Below are positions 5,948 through 6,565 of a DNA stretch of 6,565 bases, in pieces. The DNA is from Hyphomonadaceae bacterium (GTDB taxonomy: Bacteria > Pseudomonadota > Alphaproteobacteria > Caulobacterales > Aquidulcibacteraceae): positions 1 through 6,565 of the forward strand of contig JAEUMU010000194.1 of assembly GCA_016791325.1 (NCBI GenBank). The letters are read 5' to 3'. The notes under the pieces are model-generated. The model did not search any database and was not told the DNA's origin. It saw nothing but the letters and a program-made list of their open reading frames with translations. How positions within the stretch are numbered: position 1 is the stretch's first letter; each line of letters starts with the position of its first letter. The position numbers and the translations under genes are program-made.

Positions 5948-6103
5948 CCGATCCGGGGAACAGGCGAAACCTGAGACGCCGCCGAGGCGGCAAACGCGCT
6001 CTCCTGCTGAGCTACAGGCCCTCAAATGTTGGACCTGGCGGGATTCGCACCCGCGACCTCGTTCGTGGAAACGAAGAAACAGACTTCTTCACCACCGGAT
6101 CGG
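5948..6103 (-). ncRNA. Predicted YrlA-type Y RNA, unit 3 (second permuted tRNA mimic)
   Basis: About 156 nt, closed by a perfect 9-bp stem: CCGAUCCGG (6103-6095) with CCGGAUCGG (5956-5948). Motifs are GGUGGUGAAG (6096-6087) and CUGUUCCCC (ending 5955). The tRNA module has the same permuted order as unit 4: T stem GCGGG/CCCGC (6054-6050, 6042-6038), acceptor CAGGUCC (6037-6031), a 9-base loop AACAUUUGA, acceptor GGGCCUG (6021-6015, one G-U pair), UA, then D arm GCUC, AGCAGGA, GAGC (6012-5998). The T loop is UGCGAAU, so the position equal to U55, normally pseudouridine, is G. A 5' side hairpin UCGUU/AACGA precedes the T arm; GCCGC-CUCG-GCGGC and CAGG/CCUG hairpins follow the D arm. It is 8 nt from unit 4, too close for its own promoter between them. 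Confidence 0.86.
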
Positions 6104-6110
6104 GGTTTGT

Positions 6111-6286
6111 TCGCCGGGGAACAGGCAAGAACGAAGCACGGCAAAACGTCAGCGCAGAGCTTCCGCCCGAACCCGCGTCACGAACACCCTGTCGGGGCGC
6201 CCTCCACGGTACGCATAACGTCCGCCGTGTGGGCCGCGCTACGGAGCGGCTTGTGACGACGTATTCGTTCTCTTCACCACCGGCAA
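6111..6286 (-). ncRNA. Predicted Y RNA, unit 2 (long, no clear tRNA-like domain)
   Basis: About 176 nt, the longest unit. The closing stem is the weakest: UUGCCGG (6286-6280) with CCGGCGA (6117-6111), 7 bp with one G-U. The motifs GGUGGUGAAG (6281-6272) and CUGUUCCCC (ending 6116) are intact. The interior contains several local hairpins, for example ACGA/UCGU just after the 5' motif, GCCGC/GCGGC around 6250-6233, and CGCCC/GGGUG near 6198-6184. I cannot find a permuted T arm plus acceptor plus D arm. It starts 6 nt after unit 1 ends and stops 7 nt before unit 3 begins. The assignment rests on the two shared motifs, the stem and position in the array. Confidence 0.7.
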
Positions 6287-6292
6287 TGCTAG

Positions 6293-6355
6293 CACCCAGG
6301 GGAATGGGCGGCGCGGGCTTTTTGCGAAGAACGCCGCGCCTTCACCACCTGGATG
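6293..6355 (-). ncRNA. Predicted minimal Y RNA, unit 1
   Basis: About 63 nt, the first unit of the array. The closing stem is CAUCCAGG (6355-6348) with CCUGGGUG (6300-6293), 8 bp including one G-U. The 5' motif GGUGGUGAAG (6349-6340) is intact, and the 3' side keeps UUCCCC (6304-6299) but lacks the CUG before it. The interior is one hairpin, GGCGCGG pairing with CCGCGCC around an A-rich loop. This is close to the smallest RNA that could offer a Ro60-binding stem. It lies just downstream of a plausible promoter and the 6S terminator. Confidence 0.68.
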
Positions 6356-6359
6356 ATCG

Positions 6360-6388
6360 AAACTCTCCTCTCGTTTTCCCCATGACAA
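6360..6388 (-). promoter_or_regulatory. Candidate promoter of the Y RNA array
   Basis: On the minus strand TTGTCA (6388-6383) differs from the sigma-70 -35 consensus at one base. Seventeen bases later GAGTTT (6365-6360) is a weak -10. A start about 7 bases downstream would fall at about 6353-6355, exactly where the first Y RNA stem begins. The -10 is poor, so this is a suggestion based on position as much as sequence. Confidence 0.4.
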
Positions 6389-6405
6389 AGGCTTCGGAGA
6401 GGCTG

Positions 6406-6446
6406 GAAAACAAAAACCCCTCCGGAGCGTTGGCTCGGGAGGGGTT
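6406..6446 (-). terminator. Intrinsic terminator downstream of the 6S RNA
   Basis: On the minus strand AACCCCTCC (6446-6438) pairs perfectly with GGAGGGGTT (6423-6415). An inner GAGC/GCTC stem with a CAAC loop is separated by a single C-C mismatch. TTTGTTTT follows at once. This is a textbook Rho-independent terminator for transcription entering from the right, and it isolates the Y RNA array from that upstream unit. Confidence 0.88.
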
Positions 6447-6463
6447 CGAATGACCGAACTTTC

Positions 6464-6484
6464 GGAATGGGATCAGCCCATTCC
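6464..6484 (-). repeat. 8-bp hairpin between the 6S RNA and its terminator
   Basis: GGAATGGG and CCCATTCC (6484-6477 and 6471-6464 on the minus strand) form a perfect 8-bp stem with the 5-base loop CTGAT. It lies between the likely 3' end of 6S RNA and the strong terminator, so it could stop exonuclease trimming of the 6S precursor. No U-run follows. Confidence 0.6.
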
Positions 6485-6565
6485 GCCTCCGCGAGAGAGC
6501 GCGCACACGCCTACGCCCTGAGCCCAAAGCTCAAGACCGTTCAGCGCGCTTGCGAAATACAAGGT
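6485..6565 (-). ncRNA. ssrS: Probable 6S RNA, 3' part (runs off the window)
   Basis: 6S RNA binds the sigma-70 RNA polymerase holoenzyme by imitating an open promoter. The minus strand here contains a 9-bp hairpin GUCUUGAGC (6537-6529), loop UUUGG, GCUCAGGGC (6523-6515), followed by GUAGGCGUGUGCGCGCUCUC and GCGGAGG. This closely parallels, from memory, the 3' half of E. coli 6S RNA (CCUUGAAC..GGUUCAAGGG, then ACAGCCUGCGGCGGCAUCUC and GGAG). Only about 80 of an expected 150-190 nt are in view, so the closing stem and central bubble cannot be tested. The downstream stem-loop and strong terminator fit a stable RNA gene. The exact 3' end is a guess. An alternative is an unrelated structured RNA or 3' UTR. 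Confidence 0.6.

Noticed and set aside
5468..6025. A 185-codon minus-strand frame running through the Y RNA units into the rsr start.
   Set aside because: It crosses structured RNA genes and the start of rsr in another frame, and its peptide (VQIPPHPKW and similar) reads like translated tRNA sequence.
5836..6060. Two ordinary tRNA genes on the minus strand.
   Set aside because: T arm and D arm are in reversed order, the acceptor stem is closed by a loop, there is no anticodon arm, and both sit inside Y RNA closing stems.
5624..6355. A CRISPR array, because of the repeated CTTCACCACC and GGGGAACAGG motifs.
   Set aside because: Repeats are only 10 bases, spacing is irregular (about 60-225 bases), and each pair of motifs lies at the ends of a foldable RNA with its own closing stem.
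5770..6453. A 227-codon forward open frame containing GFEPATPSL and GGIRTRDL, and an overlapping frame at 6026-6256 with AGFAPATS.
   Set aside because: These peptides are the well-known spurious translations of the strand opposite tRNA T arms (and ALPLSYAP opposite D arms). They confirm the tRNA-like RNAs on the minus strand and are not a protein.
6342..6527. A 61-codon minus-strand frame at the right end.
   Set aside because: It spans the intrinsic terminator and the 6S-like RNA and has no domain-like sequence.

Overview
The window is GC-rich with strong G/C third-position bias. Its M13 and S46 peptidases, short lipoprotein and Ro60/Y RNA locus fit an alphaproteobacterium, possibly of the Caulobacterales/Hyphomonadaceae type. 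That taxonomic placement is inference; no rRNA or marker gene is present.

Layout. Positions 1-944 (+) hold the C-terminal part of an M13 (neprilysin-like) zinc metallopeptidase cut by the window edge. It converges, with only 3 bases between stop codons, on a complete secreted S46 serine dipeptidyl-peptidase (948-3005, -). A possible small single-pass membrane protein (3062-3328, +) lies divergent to it and overlaps the end of an unrecognised lipoprotein (3208-3765, -). A small DUF7662-like protein (3845-4099, -) follows, then a short bacterial Ro60 protein, Rsr (TROVE plus VWA domains; 4242-5561, -).

The most interesting part is the roughly 730 bases upstream of rsr (5624-6355, -), which carry no credible protein gene. 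They hold a head-to-tail series of five predicted Y RNAs. Each has the 5' motif GGUGGUGAAG and a 3' UUCCCC motif, closed by a terminal stem of 7-11 bp whose sequence differs in every copy. Two copies contain a circularly permuted tRNA mimic (T arm, acceptor stem closed by a loop, D arm), as described for YrlA-type Y RNAs. Four copies are 6-8 nt apart or less clearly separated only by such spacers, so they are probably cut from one precursor; the last is set off by a 61-nt spacer that itself folds into a strong hairpin. Upstream of the array are a good intrinsic terminator and the 3' part of what looks like 6S RNA (ssrS), running off the window.

Working model (inference from known Ro60 biology): the Y RNAs bind the Rsr ring and regulate access to it, and in some bacteria tether it to exoribonucleases such as PNPase for structured-RNA decay or quality control. 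The array gives one Rsr protein a choice of at least three RNA types: minimal hairpin, long non-tRNA form and tRNA mimic. The peptidases at the left look like ordinary extracytoplasmic protein-degradation genes with no visible link to the Ro60 locus.
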